DNA of 64,000 bases from Clostridiaceae bacterium. GTDB lineage: Bacteria > Bacillota > Clostridia > Lachnospirales > Lachnospiraceae. Location: positions 147,794 through 211,793 of the forward strand of contig CAJTGF010000002.1 in NCBI GenBank assembly GCA_910575585.1, written 5' to 3'. Shown here piece after piece: positions 33,287-42,241 of this stretch (within the stretch, counting starts at the first letter, position 1; each line of letters starts with the position of its first letter). The translations under genes were made by a program, and so were the position numbers. The notes under the pieces are model-generated. The model was given only the letters and a program-made list of their open reading frames with translations. It was not told the DNA's origin and made no database searches.

Positions 33287-33907
33287 TCACCTATCCGTAA
33301 GCTCCGACTTCATCTGCTGGATAAACTCCAGGTTCTGGCTGACTCTTTTGTGCTGGGCCTGGATTAACTGGTGCATCTCCTCCACGCACTGATCCAAGGC
33401 GTCATTGATCAGGATATAATCATAGGATGTGATGCCTGCCGCCTCCTGCCCTGCCCGCCGCATCCGCTTGTCAATGACTTCCATGGTCTCGGTCCCCCGG
33501 CCCACCAGCCTTCGTTTCAGCTCGTCGGCGCTGGGAGGCATCACGAAGATCAGCAGCGCCTCGGGAAACCGTTCCTTGATCTTTAAGGCCCCCTGGATCT
33601 CGATCTCCAGGATCACGTCCCGCCCGTCGGCCATCTGCTGGAACACATACTGCCTGGGAGTGCCGTAATAATTGTTGACGTACTGAGCGTGTTCGATCAG
33701 CTGTCCCTTCTGGATCATCTCCTCAAAAGCTTCCTTCGTCACGAAAAAATACTCCCGCCCGTCTGTCTCCCCCTCCCGGGGTTCTCTGGTGGTGGCGGAA
33801 ATGGACAGCGCGTAGTTGTGGTGCTTTTCCAGCAAAGCCTTCATAAGCGTTCCCTTTCCCGCCCCGGAAAAACCGGACACCACTGCTAAAATCCCCTGGT
33901 CACTCAT
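33287..33907 (-). CDS. gmk: Guanylate kinase
   Basis: 206 residues. P-loop LAVVSGFSGAGKGTLMKALL, GMP-binding SISATTREPREGETDGREYF with FVTKEAFEEMI, and the lid VGRGTETMEVIDKRMRRAG. It phosphorylates GMP/dGMP to the diphosphate. Placed between yicC (12 bases upstream) and rpoZ, the usual Firmicutes order. Confidence 0.97.
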   Translation of the reverse strand: MSDQGILAVVSGFSGAGKGTLMKALLEKHHNYALSISATTREPREGETDGREYFFVTKEAFEEMIQKGQLIEHAQYVNNYYGTPRQYVFQQMADGRDVILEIEIQGALKIKERFPEALLIFVMPPSADELKRRLVGRGTETMEVIDKRMRRAGQEAAGITSYDYILINDALDQCVEEMHQLIQAQHKRVSQNLEFIQQMKSELTDR

Positions 33908-33919
33908 GCTTATCAGCTC

Positions 33920-34798
33920 CTACTCAATATTTTGTATCTGTTCCCTGATCTTCTCGATCTCTGTCTTGAGGGCAATGGCCTTATCGGAAAGCTCCAGGTC
34001 ATTGGCCTTGGACAAAATGGTGTTGGCCTCCCGGTTCATCTCCTGGGCCAGAAAATCCAGCTTTCTGCCCACTCCGCCGCCGGACTTAAGCTCGTTTTCC
34101 ATGTGGCTGATATGGCTCTTTAACCGGACGATCTCCTCGTCCACGCATACCTTGTCGGCAAAAATAGTCACCTCGGTCACAATGCGGCTCTCGTCAATGC
34201 CGCTGCCGCCCAGCAGCTCCTTAACCTTTGCCTCCAGCTTTCCCTGGTACTCCGCCACAATGGCCGGAGACCGCTGTTCCACAAAAGCCACCAGCTCCGC
34301 CATGGTCTTTAGCTTGCCTAAAAGGTCCTCCTTTAGGCTCTCCCCTTCCTGGGAACGGCTCTCCACAAACTTTTTGGCCGCCTCCTCCACAGCCTGGGAC
34401 AAAATCTTCCACATGGCCTCCTCGTCCTCCGCCTCCTGCTCCATGGTCAGGACTTCCGGCATCCTGGCAAGGACCCCTGCGGTCATGTCGTTGTCTATGG
34501 AAAACTTCTCGCTCATCTGCTTAAAATACTGTACATACTCCCCTGCCAGGCTCTCGTTGTATTTCAGGCACAGCTTCTGTCCGGTGTAATCCTCATAGCT
34601 GATAAAAAGATCCACCTTCCCCCGCTGAATATAGGTTTTTAACAGGCCCCGGATCCCTGATTCGAAATAATTAAACCTTTTCGGCATCTTGATGCCAAGG
34701 TCCAGATACCGATGGTTCACTGCCTTCATCTCCACCGAGATCTTGTACTGCTCCGTGACATTTTCGCATCTGCCGAACCCTGTCATGCTCCTTATCAT
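33920..34798 (-). CDS. yicC: YicC/YloC-family endoribonuclease
   Basis: 292 residues from ATG 34798, the start typical for the family (MIRSMTGFGRCENVTEQYKI); an ATG 13 codons earlier is in frame but atypical. The core pattern SVEMKAVNHRYLDLGIKMPK and the C-terminal DUF1732 part SGGGVGRKLDFLAQEMNREA, ANTILSKANDLELSDKAI are clear. YicC and YloC are described as endoribonucleases acting on small RNAs and single-stranded RNA. It opens the yicC-gmk-rpoZ cluster. Confidence 0.94.
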   Translation of the reverse strand: MIRSMTGFGRCENVTEQYKISVEMKAVNHRYLDLGIKMPKRFNYFESGIRGLLKTYIQRGKVDLFISYEDYTGQKLCLKYNESLAGEYVQYFKQMSEKFSIDNDMTAGVLARMPEVLTMEQEAEDEEAMWKILSQAVEEAAKKFVESRSQEGESLKEDLLGKLKTMAELVAFVEQRSPAIVAEYQGKLEAKVKELLGGSGIDESRIVTEVTIFADKVCVDEEIVRLKSHISHMENELKSGGGVGRKLDFLAQEMNREANTILSKANDLELSDKAIALKTEIEKIREQIQNIE

Positions 34799-34851
34799 CC
34801 GCAAATCAGCCTCTCTTTCGTCATAGATACTTTTCATTATAAGTCAAATAG

Positions 34852-34897
34852 AAAAACAAGTCAAAACTTTTCTGGAAAAAGTTTTGACTTGTCGTCC
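34852..34897 (-). terminator. Strong terminator downstream of the 157-residue coiled-coil gene
   Basis: CAAGTCAAAACTTT and AAAGTTTTGACTTG form a perfect 14-bp stem. On the minus strand it is followed by TTTTTC. It insulates yicC from the gene upstream. Confidence 0.9.
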
Positions 34898-34930
34898 TTC
34901 CTGTTTGTTGTTTGCTGTCCCGCCAAAGCC

Positions 34931-35404
34931 TTAAGCGCTTACATCCACGTATTCACCCGTCTTTGTCCCAAGTTCCACATTCTCCCCGGACTGGTCGTAG
35001 ATCACGCCCTCACAGGCGTCGGCAGCCTCATAGCCGCCAGTCTCCGGCTGGATCTTTCCTTCCTGGCTTATCTCCACAGAGTCGAAGCTGCCGCTTTCTC
35101 CTTGTTCCTCTCCCCGCAGCCGTTTTTCCTGCTCCTGCCGTTCCTGTCTTATAGCTTCCGCAAGCTGTTCCTGACGCAGTTCCTCCTGCTTCTTTGCCTC
35201 CTTGGCATCTTCCTCCATGCCCTTGTCGGCTTTCTTGGTGTACTCTTCGGCCTGATCCTTAAGCTCGCCGGCATATCCCAGAGCTCGCTGCATCTTGTCC
35301 GTATCCCCTTTTCGCTCCGCCTCCTTGGCAATATTCATGGGAGTCGCGATCAGGCTGGCGCTAACGCTTGCCCCTGCCAGCCCCTCTATGGTCATCACGT
35401 TCAT
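34931..35404 (-). CDS. Hypothetical coiled-coil protein, 157 residues
   Basis: Starts at ATG 35404 with AGGAGG 7 bases upstream (MNVMTIEGLAGASVSASLIA). Residues ~25-105 form a highly charged coiled coil (KADKGMEEDAKEAKKQEELR, QERQEQEKRLRGEEQGESG). The C-terminal part is acidic and ends KTGEYVDVSA. No family is recognised. It is monocistronic, with its own terminator, between the kinase pair and yicC. Confidence 0.75.
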   Translation of the reverse strand: MNVMTIEGLAGASVSASLIATPMNIAKEAERKGDTDKMQRALGYAGELKDQAEEYTKKADKGMEEDAKEAKKQEELRQEQLAEAIRQERQEQEKRLRGEEQGESGSFDSVEISQEGKIQPETGGYEAADACEGVIYDQSGENVELGTKTGEYVDVSA

Positions 35405-35534
35405 CCTTTGGCCTCCTTTCTTTCTCACATCAAACGGTTGACAAGGATAACTTCGACCCCTTTCCGGCAGGTTTTAGAATCATGGCGTAAACGGTTTCTT
35501 TCATGTTATGTGCGGCATATCTGTCAAACACGCT

Positions 35535-36881
35535 CTAATTTTCCCGGTACAGCGGCACAAGGACCGATATGGTAAAGACCCCTTCCTTTGCCTCCGCATG
35601 CACCGCGCCGTTATAGGCCGCCGCCGCGGCCCTGACATTGCCAAGCCCCAATCCGTGTCCCAGTCCATCCTCCTTTGTGCTGACGCCTATCGGCGGCGCG
35701 GCGGATATGCCCGCGGAGTTTTGCGCTTCCAGCAAAAGACATTGCTTCACCTGCCCCATATAGATCCGGATAAACGGATCCTCCTTCCCCGCAAGCCTTG
35801 CGCAGGCTTCCAGCGCATTGTCCAGGATATTTCCCACTATGACGCACAGATCCATCTCCTTCACCGGACAATCGGAAGGCGCCCGCACATCGCACTGCCA
35901 GAGGATCCCCTGCTCCATGGCCTGCCGCTTTTTATGGTAAAGAAGGGCATCCAGCACCAGGCTTCCCGTAACCTCATCCCCGGCCTCCACGCTGCCGGTC
36001 TCTGTCATCTCCCTTAAATATCCGCAGGCTTCCTCCCACCGGCGGTTGCGCACCAGGTTTTCCAACGCCAGCATATGATTCTTCATATCATGCCTTAACC
36101 GCTCCATCCGGCTGTACTGGTCCTCCATCATCTCATAGTAAGCCACCTTTGCCCGGTACTGTTCCCCGTCCCGCTCCTGCCTGTCGATCCGGTCCATCCC
36201 AAAGACAAATAACCCTGTCACCGCCATGGACAGACCGAAAAAAAGGCATAGAGCCATGTTGCTGAAAAGCTGATTCTCATACACCCCAAAACTCCCCCAA
36301 TCATGGACCATGATGCCGTTGCTGGCGGCCCAGTTGACCAGATCCGTTATAAAGACCACGGCTCCCAGCACAAAGCTCCCGCAGAGATACCAGCTTTTTC
36401 TCTTGCCCTCAAAGATTGGCGTAAGCGGCTTTGACAGCCCGTTTACGGCCATGATTCCGGCCCCGTAAGTCAAGACCATAAGGATCAGGCCGTCTATTTC
36501 CTCTTTTTTTCCTGTGAACCGAAAAAATAGCAGTCCGCCGCAGACCAGAACCGCCTCGCTGAAATTCCATATTAATTCCGTCATCGCCGCCACAACGGCA
36601 GCCGCAAACACCCGTTTCTCCCTTTCCCCTCCAAACACCGCCGTCACCAGGATCACAAGCAGAACGTGGCTTAAGGCCGCAGCCAGAATATAGGGGACCC
36701 CGATATCCTCCAGCCACAGCCTTCTGACCATGCGCGCGCAAAAAAGAAGCCCGCCAAAGATCCATGCCTGTGCCGGCTTCCCCCTAAGGCGCTTTTTGAG
36801 AAAACAGGAAACACGCATCCCATACAGCAGATAACAAGCCGCGGACAGCCCCATTTCCCAGCTGCCCCACGACCCGCTCAT
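35535..36881 (-). CDS. Sensor histidine kinase, GHKL/AgrC-like
   Basis: 448 residues. The first ~240 are a polytopic membrane sensor with about six to seven hydrophobic segments (for example ILAAALSHVLLVILVTAVFG). The H-box is MERLRHDMKNHMLALENLVR, the N-box CVIVGNILDNALEACARLAG, and the G-box GLGHGLGLGNVRAAA, all of the HATPase_c_5 type found in AgrC/ComD kinases. It overlaps the LytTR response regulator by four bases. The ligand, likely a peptide, is unknown; no agrB or agrD lies nearby. Confidence 0.92.
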   Translation of the reverse strand: MSGSWGSWEMGLSAACYLLYGMRVSCFLKKRLRGKPAQAWIFGGLLFCARMVRRLWLEDIGVPYILAAALSHVLLVILVTAVFGGEREKRVFAAAVVAAMTELIWNFSEAVLVCGGLLFFRFTGKKEEIDGLILMVLTYGAGIMAVNGLSKPLTPIFEGKRKSWYLCGSFVLGAVVFITDLVNWAASNGIMVHDWGSFGVYENQLFSNMALCLFFGLSMAVTGLFVFGMDRIDRQERDGEQYRAKVAYYEMMEDQYSRMERLRHDMKNHMLALENLVRNRRWEEACGYLREMTETGSVEAGDEVTGSLVLDALLYHKKRQAMEQGILWQCDVRAPSDCPVKEMDLCVIVGNILDNALEACARLAGKEDPFIRIYMGQVKQCLLLEAQNSAGISAAPPIGVSTKEDGLGHGLGLGNVRAAAAAYNGAVHAEAKEGVFTISVLVPLYREN

Positions 36882-37594
36882 AAGATCCCTCCGTTTTTTC
36901 TCATGTATGCCAGCATCTCCTGGCCAAACGCCTCGTACCTGCGCCTGGCGATCAGAATCCGTTCCCCGTTGTCAAGGACTGCCTCCTGCCGGTTATAAAC
37001 CTCCACATACCTTAGATTCAGCAGATAACTTTTGTGGCACCGGAAAAATCCCTTTCCCTTAAGCTGCTTTTCCAGCGTTCCGATCTGCTCATACCAGGTA
37101 AAGACTTCCCCCTTCTCATGGACCTGTATCTGCCTTCCCCGAATCTCAAAATACCGGACATTATCCAAAAAAAGCTTTCTGCTCTGCCTGTCTTTGCTGA
37201 TCACCATATAGTCCCGGGCAACCTGCCGCTGCCGCTCCACGGCCCGCTTAAGCACAAAGCGAAGCTTTCCCTCATCCACAGGCTTTACCAGATAGTGGAA
37301 AGCCTCCACATCATAGGCGTCAAACACGTACTTCCGGCTGGAAGAAAGGAAGACCAGCGCCTTGTCATAGGCAAGCTCCCGGCATCTTTTGGCAGTCTCC
37401 ATACCGTTCATGCCGTCCATAAGGATGTCCAGGAAAATAAGATCAAACCGCCCCAAAGCTTTTAACAGCTCTCCTCCGCTGCCAAACTGGTGGATGGAGC
37501 AGGCGATGCCCATGTCCTCCATGATGGTCCTGATCTTTGCCGATATGGTCAGGCAGTCCAAAAGCTCGTCATCGCAAACCGCAATCGATACCAT
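36878..37594 (-). CDS. LytTR-family response regulator (AgrA-like)
   Basis: 238 residues. The receiver has the acidic pair VAVCDDE and the phosphoacceptor in DLIFLDILMDGMNGMETAKR; K in HYLVKPVDEGKL. The C-terminal LytTR DNA-binding domain shows VRYFEIRGRQIQVHEKGEVF, GFFRCHKSYLLNLRYVEVYN. It is upstream of and overlaps its cognate kinase. Element B copy 1 lies 27 bases before its start, so its leader contains a large hairpin. Confidence 0.94.
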   Translation of the reverse strand: MVSIAVCDDELLDCLTISAKIRTIMEDMGIACSIHQFGSGGELLKALGRFDLIFLDILMDGMNGMETAKRCRELAYDKALVFLSSSRKYVFDAYDVEAFHYLVKPVDEGKLRFVLKRAVERQRQVARDYMVISKDRQSRKLFLDNVRYFEIRGRQIQVHEKGEVFTWYEQIGTLEKQLKGKGFFRCHKSYLLNLRYVEVYNRQEAVLDNGERILIARRRYEAFGQEMLAYMRKNGGIL

Positions 37595-37620
37595 ATCCCA
37601 ACTCCTCCTGACATCCTTTA

Positions 37621-37781
37621 TGTACTCTCGGAGTCTCTTTGTGCCTGATTTTGTGAGATGATTTTTTGTCAGATGCGCATAAATTTATGAGGCGTACGTG
37701 GAACGTACGTTGATTAAATTTATGTGCATCTGACGGAAAATCATCCACAAAGGCAGGTGCAGGAGAGATTCCGAGAGTACA
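37621..37781. repeat. Element B copy 1: palindromic intergenic repeat, 161 bp
   Basis: Bounded by TGTACTCTCGGA and TCCGAGAGTACA, perfect 12-bp terminal inverted repeats. The arms stay complementary, with mismatches, for about 65 bases (CATAAATTTA and TAAATTTATG near the tip), and the tip holds CGTACGT-GGA-ACGTACG. It looks like a non-coding MITE. It matches copy 2 at 42,110 and half copy 3 at 47,480. Confidence 0.85.
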
Positions 37782-37870
37782 TCTTTTTTGTACGCTGTCA
37801 TTATACCACCAGATCTTCCTTTGCTCAACCGATATGGTGTAAAATAACCGTTTCTTGTGGCAGACGAAAG

Positions 37871-39034
37871 TTACGGTTCACCCCCCAGTACCAACACCTC
37901 ATACTCCCGAAGCTTTAGTCTCCCGCCTTCTACCATCCTTCCCTCATAATTCCCCAAAATCTTCTCCTGCTCCTCCCACTCCTTTTTTGCCCAAACTTCA
38001 CGCGCGCGCGCCGTCAGATTGCAGATCACCGTCAGCCTTTTCCCCTCATAATCCCTTGTATAGGCCAGCACGTCCGGATTCTCCCGCTCAAAGAAGGCGA
38101 TGCTCCCCTTAGCGATCACATCCCTTTCCTTCCGCAGCCGTATCAGCTCCTTATAGAACCCGTACACCGAATCCGGATCCCCCACCTGGTCCTCTGCATT
38201 GATCTCTCTTACGTTATCCGCCGTCTCAATCCATGGCTCCCCGTGGGTAAACCCCCCGTTTTTCTCGCCGCGCCACTGCATCGGCGTCCTGCTGTTGTCC
38301 CTGGACCGGGCTGCCAGGATCTCAAGAGCCTCCCTTTTTGTCTTCCCTTTCTCCAAAAGGATCCGGTAATAATTCAGGCTCTCCACGTCCCGGTACTGGT
38401 CAATGCGGTCAAAATGCGGGTTGGTCATGCCGATCTCCTCCCCCTGATAGATATAAGGGGTGCCGCGCATCAGGTGGATCGCCGCCAGCATCTTGGCCGA
38501 CGCCTTCCAGTGCTTTCCCTCATGGCCCATGCGGCTGACGATCCGGGGCTGGTCATGGTTGCACCAGAACAGGGCGTTCCACCCGTTTCCCCGTTCCATG
38601 CCCACCTGCCACTCTTCAAACAGTTTTTTCAAAGCCATCCGGTCCGGCTCCATCAGCGCCCACTTATCCCCGTCTTTGTAATCCACCTTCAGGTGATGGA
38701 AATGAAAACACATGGAAAGTTCCCGCTGCCCCGCCCCCTGATAGGAGTATTGGATGCAGTCCTCCAGATGGGTGGAGGACATCTCCCCCACGGTCACCAT
38801 GTCCGCCATGGTCCCAAACCTGGGGTCTATGGCGCAGTAATCCGCCACGTCATACCCGTTGTCCTTTTGAGGCGAGGGGAACACCGGCGTAAGCCACAGA
38901 AAGGAAACCCCCGGCTCCTTAAGATAATCCAGCTTTTTTATGATGCCCCGCAGATCCCCTACGCTGTCCCCGTCAGAATCCATAAATGACCTTGGATAGA
39001 TCTGACAGATCACCTTATCTCTAAACGCTTCCAT
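37871..39034 (-). pseudogene. GH13 alpha-glucosidase, in-frame internal deletion removing the catalytic nucleophile
   Basis: 387 residues; GH13_31-type glucosidases are about 550. Residues 1-79 are the normal N-terminus ([40 protein letters not shown]). Residue 80 jumps to [20 protein letters not shown], which carries the acid/base Glu, skipping some 160-170 residues that normally contain the NH motif and the GFRVDAI nucleophile Asp. The third catalytic residue remains in [16 protein letters not shown], and the C-terminal domain is complete ([15 protein letters not shown]). The reading frame is otherwise intact with AAGGAGCGAGG before the ATG. Without the nucleophile it should not hydrolyse glucosides. 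Junction near 38,797. Confidence 0.8.
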
Positions 39035-39139
39035 ATCCTCGCTCCTTTTCCTTACTGGATCCTCATGATCACCGTCTCTTTTTCCTTAACATCCATTTCC
39101 AGGACAACGCGGTGCGGCGGGGATAACATAGACAGCAAA

Positions 39140-39190
39140 AAACCAAAGGCGCAGGCCCCTCATAGATCCTATGAAGTCCTGCGCCTTTTC
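39140..39190 (-). terminator. Terminator behind the YhcH gene
   Basis: AAGGCGCAGG and CCTGCGCCTT form a 10-bp stem with a ~24-base loop; on the minus strand TGGTTTTTTG follows. Confidence 0.8.
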
Positions 39191-39210
39191 CTTAACGGCA
39201 TCCTAATTAT

Positions 39211-39675
39211 TTAATTCTCTTTGATCTTAACCACGATCTTCTTTACATGGCAGGGTTTGCCGTCCGCCGCCTTGGGCTTGTGGCCGTCCCAGGGATTAAA
39301 GACCACAAACTCCCCGGCATGGACCGGCACCCGCAGTCCGGCCACGGAGTTGTCATAAAACGCCACATCCTTCTCCTCATTATAGGGGACCGCAACCTTC
39401 AGCTGATCCACCGGAGCATAGGTCATGACCTCGCATCCCTCCACGATATACTGGATATCCGTGTAATCCCTGTGGGACTCATACTTAGCCTCCTCCCAGG
39501 GCACGGTCTCCAGTTCCATCACATTGGCGTACACGTTCATGCCGTCAATCTCATGCCTGCCGTTTTCCAGAGTCTTTAAATCGTGGCTCTTCAAAAAATC
39601 CACCGCCTTGGCGTAGCGTCCCTCAATGCCCAGATTTCGGTAAAAGTCCAGGTTTGCCGCAAAATCAAAAATCAT
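39211..39675 (-). CDS. YhcH/YjgK/YiaL (DUF386) family protein
   Basis: 154 residues from ATG 39675 (AAAGGAGG upstream). Cupin-type fold with family motifs GRHEIDGMNVYANVMELETV, YESHRDYTDIQYIVEGCEVM and AGEFVVFNPWDGHKPKAADG, including the metal-binding His/Asp/Glu pattern (E..H.D.Q, then a later H). Relatives act as anomerases or in sialic-acid and sugar-acid metabolism; the substrate is not clear from context. It is a single-gene unit with its own terminator. Confidence 0.92.
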   Translation of the reverse strand: MIFDFAANLDFYRNLGIEGRYAKAVDFLKSHDLKTLENGRHEIDGMNVYANVMELETVPWEEAKYESHRDYTDIQYIVEGCEVMTYAPVDQLKVAVPYNEEKDVAFYDNSVAGLRVPVHAGEFVVFNPWDGHKPKAADGKPCHVKKIVVKIKEN

Positions 39676-39755
39676 TGGTCTGCCTCCTTTGTGACATATT
39701 TCCACGAGTTGTTTCCCATTCAGTATACACCACAGACCCTGGTTTCCACAATCCC

Positions 39756-40514
39756 CTATTTATAAAATTCGTGTCCCTGATACCCAAACAGGTAGGTCAG
39801 TTTCCCGTCAAACCACCGGACCGCCCTGCTGCGGGACGCGGACCGGTTCATAAAGTACAAAGCGCCCTGGGAATAATCCTCCCCCTTTAAAGCCCGGTCC
39901 ACGCTGTCTTTGGTCTCATTGCTGACTTTGCAGGTGTTGATGCTGCCGTTGGACACCGGGGAAAACTGGGAAGGCTGATACACCACGCCGGTGACGGAAT
40001 CGGGAAATTCGTCGCTCTTTACCCGGTTTAAGATCACATTGGCCACCAGGATCTTCCCCTTCCTGTCACAGACCCCAGCCTCGGCCTCCACGATCTTTAA
40101 AAGGACCTGGTAGTCCTCCCGGCTTATGGATACGGCTCCATTTCCACCGGCCGCCTCCACGGCCTGACCGTCATCTCCCTGCCCTGCCCCCTGGTCCCCC
40201 TCCTCCTCTTTATGGGGTCCGCCGTCCTGGCCTGCCGCCTTTTGGATCTGGTCCTCGTAAGCCTCCCTGCGGACCTCTTGGCGCCGTCTGGCATCCCGTG
40301 TCAGAAGATAGCCCACCACCTGCTGCCCGTACTCCACGCTGATATCCTCATCGCCTTCGGCATCCTCCAAAACCGCGGCAGGGGTCTCTGCCATAACCGT
40401 CATGGCATCCCTTCCGTCTCCCCCCACTCCCTTTGTGGTCAGAACCACGATGGCAATAAGTAAAACAGCGGCAATAAAGACCTCTTTCTCCAGTGTTTTT
40501 ATAAAATGGAACAC
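39756..40514 (-). CDS. SleB-type cell wall hydrolase with N-terminal membrane anchor
   Basis: 252 residues from GTG 40514 (AGAAGGGA upstream). A membrane helix at residues ~12-28 (VFIAAVLLIAIVVLT) is followed by a charged, Gly/Gln-rich linker. The C-terminal ~130 residues are a Hydrolase_2 (SleB/CwlJ) domain: LLKIVEAEAGVCDRKGKILV with the catalytic Glu, ANVILNRVKSDEFPDSVTGV, YQPSQFSPVSNGSI and GALYFMNRS. The family hydrolyses peptidoglycan, often spore cortex. Upstream there is a TTGACT/TATAAT promoter. Confidence 0.88.
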   Translation of the reverse strand: MFHFIKTLEKEVFIAAVLLIAIVVLTTKGVGGDGRDAMTVMAETPAAVLEDAEGDEDISVEYGQQVVGYLLTRDARRRQEVRREAYEDQIQKAAGQDGGPHKEEEGDQGAGQGDDGQAVEAAGGNGAVSISREDYQVLLKIVEAEAGVCDRKGKILVANVILNRVKSDEFPDSVTGVVYQPSQFSPVSNGSINTCKVSNETKDSVDRALKGEDYSQGALYFMNRSASRSRAVRWFDGKLTYLFGYQGHEFYK

Positions 40515-40606
40515 ATTATCCCTTCTTTCTCCCTTTTTCTTCAAAAATGCGGTTAAAATGGAAATTTTCTCCCACTTTACGCACAAAATACCGGGTAATC
40601 CTGGTT

Positions 40607-40636
40607 ATTATATGGGAACAGGACTCAAAAAGTCAA
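40607..40636 (-). promoter_or_regulatory. Promoter of the SleB-type hydrolase gene
   Basis: Minus strand: -35 TTGACT (40631-40636), 18-base spacer, -10 TATAAT (40607-40612). The remainder of 40,637-40,796 is AT-rich and holds no gene. Confidence 0.65.
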
Positions 40637-40796
40637 TGGAAAAGGACCCGATTCGTCACTTTTTCGGCCGGTAAATTTTACATTTTATCAATATATATTA
40701 AATATATACGAAGAAATACAAGGAAATATGTTTCATTTTTATATAAAATATCACATTTTTATTAACACAATTATTACAAATATGTTAATTTCAGGA

Positions 40797-40836
40797 CAAA
40801 AAAAGAGCCCTCTACACTGGCTCTTCTTTTTTGCCC
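40797..40836 (-). terminator. Terminator of the leuDC-leuDC operon
   Basis: AAGAGCC-N9-GGCTCTT with T tracts on both sides; on the minus strand it follows the stop at 40841 and runs into TTTTTTTG. Confidence 0.88.
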
Positions 40837-40840
40837 CCTG

Positions 40841-42088
40841 TCACAGAGGGCAGACAATGGCTCCCGCCGCCGCGCAGGCAGCCGCCACAGCCGGGGAAGC
40901 AAGATAGATCTCCACCTTGGAGGTCCCCATGCGCCCCAGAAAATTCCGGTTATTGGTGGCCACCACCCGCTCTCCGTCCCAAAGGATCCCCCCGGTCCGC
41001 CCGCAGCAAAGGCCGCAGCCCGGGTGGGTCACCATGGCCCCGGCTTTTACAAGAGTCCCGATGGCCCCGCAGGCTGACGCCTCTTCATAGACCTTCCTGC
41101 TGGCCGGAGTGACGATAAGCTTCACAAAAGGCGCCACCTGCTTTCCCTCAAGGACTTTGGCGGCTGCCTGCAGATCCTCCAGACGGCCGTTGGTGCAGGA
41201 ACCGATAAACACCTGGTCAATGGGCAGTCCCGCCAGATCCTTTACCTCCCTGATCTTATCCACCTGGGAAGGGCAGGCCATCACAGGCACAAAATCCTCT
41301 GCCCGGTAAGTCAATGTCTTTAAGTACGCCGCGTCTCTGTCACCGGCAAGCCCCGGCTGGAATCCGTCCAAACTCACGCCGCAGTACTGTGCCGTCTTCT
41401 CATCCGGCGCAAACAGCGCGCATTTTGCCCCCGCCTCTATGGCCATATTGGCCATGGTCATGCGGCTGCTGACGCTCATGCGCTCCACCGTGTCCCCGGT
41501 AAATTCCAGCGCCCGGTAGGTGGCCCCGTCGGCTCCCAGGTCCCCGATGATCCTTAAGATCATATCTTTTGACATCACGTTGGCCGGCAGCGTTCCGCTT
41601 ATATGGATCCGGATGGTCTCCGGCACCTTGACCCACAGCGTCCCGGTGCCTAAAATAGCCGCCATCTCCGTGTACCCGATCCCTGTGGAGAACGCGCCCA
41701 CGCAGCCGTAGGTGGTGGTGTGGCTGTCCGTGCCGAACACCACGTCCCCCGGCTTCACATACCCGGCCTCGGTCATCAGCTGATGGCAGATGCCGTCGCT
41801 TCGATGAACATGTTCAATCCCATACTTGGCCGCAAACTCGTCTCCCACCTTGTAGTGCCTGATATCGTCCAGCTGGCTGGAAGGCACCAGATGGTCATAG
41901 ATCAACACCACCCGGTCCGGATCCCAAACCCGGCAAAATCCCATCTCATGAAATTTATCCACAATAAAAGGGATCATGATGTCATCCAGCATCACCCGGT
42001 CAACCTTTACCGTAACGATCTGCCCGGGCTCCACCTTCTCTGCCCCGATGTTGCGGGAAATGATCTTTTCTACTATGGTCTGTCCCAT
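40841..42088 (-). CDS. leuC: LeuC-like large subunit of a 3-isopropylmalate/homoaconitate-type dehydratase (pair 2)
   Basis: 415 residues of the aconitase family, short LeuC/HacA type. Substrate and cluster motifs: GDVVFGTDSHTTTYGCVGAF, VFIGSCTNGRLEDL and THPGCGLCCGRTGG, which supply the three [4Fe-4S] cysteines. It isomerises a 2-hydroxyacid by dehydration and rehydration. It differs strongly from the other LeuC-like protein in this operon (for example PGCGLC against PNCSVC), so the two pairs probably use different substrates. Its LeuD partner lies upstream, separated by element B copy 2. Confidence 0.9.
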   Translation of the reverse strand: MGQTIVEKIISRNIGAEKVEPGQIVTVKVDRVMLDDIMIPFIVDKFHEMGFCRVWDPDRVVLIYDHLVPSSQLDDIRHYKVGDEFAAKYGIEHVHRSDGICHQLMTEAGYVKPGDVVFGTDSHTTTYGCVGAFSTGIGYTEMAAILGTGTLWVKVPETIRIHISGTLPANVMSKDMILRIIGDLGADGATYRALEFTGDTVERMSVSSRMTMANMAIEAGAKCALFAPDEKTAQYCGVSLDGFQPGLAGDRDAAYLKTLTYRAEDFVPVMACPSQVDKIREVKDLAGLPIDQVFIGSCTNGRLEDLQAAAKVLEGKQVAPFVKLIVTPASRKVYEEASACGAIGTLVKAGAMVTHPGCGLCCGRTGGILWDGERVVATNNRNFLGRMGTSKVEIYLASPAVAAACAAAGAIVCPL

Positions 42089-42109
42089 TTTTTCCTCCTG
42101 CTTCTTTCA

Positions 42110-42235
42110 TGTACTCTCGGAATCTCTCCTGCGCCTGCCTTTGTGGATGATTTTCCGTCATATGCGCATAAATTTTTGCACATCTGACAAAAAATCATCT
42201 CACAAAATCAAGCACAAAGAGACTCCGAGAGTACA
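42110..42235. repeat. Element B copy 2: palindromic intergenic repeat, 126 bp
   Basis: Bounded by TGTACTCTCGGA and TCCGAGAGTACA, in opposite orientation to copy 1 (its left arm matches the right arm of copy 1). It fills the gap between leuD (stop 42242) and leuC (start 42088) of pair 2, so the transcript should carry a hairpin there. Confidence 0.85.
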
Positions 42236-42241
42236 TTTTAC

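Noticed and set aside
35535..37594. Complete agr-type quorum-sensing locus
   Set aside because: Kinase and LytTR regulator are present, but no AgrB-like protease or AgrD-like peptide gene lies beside them.
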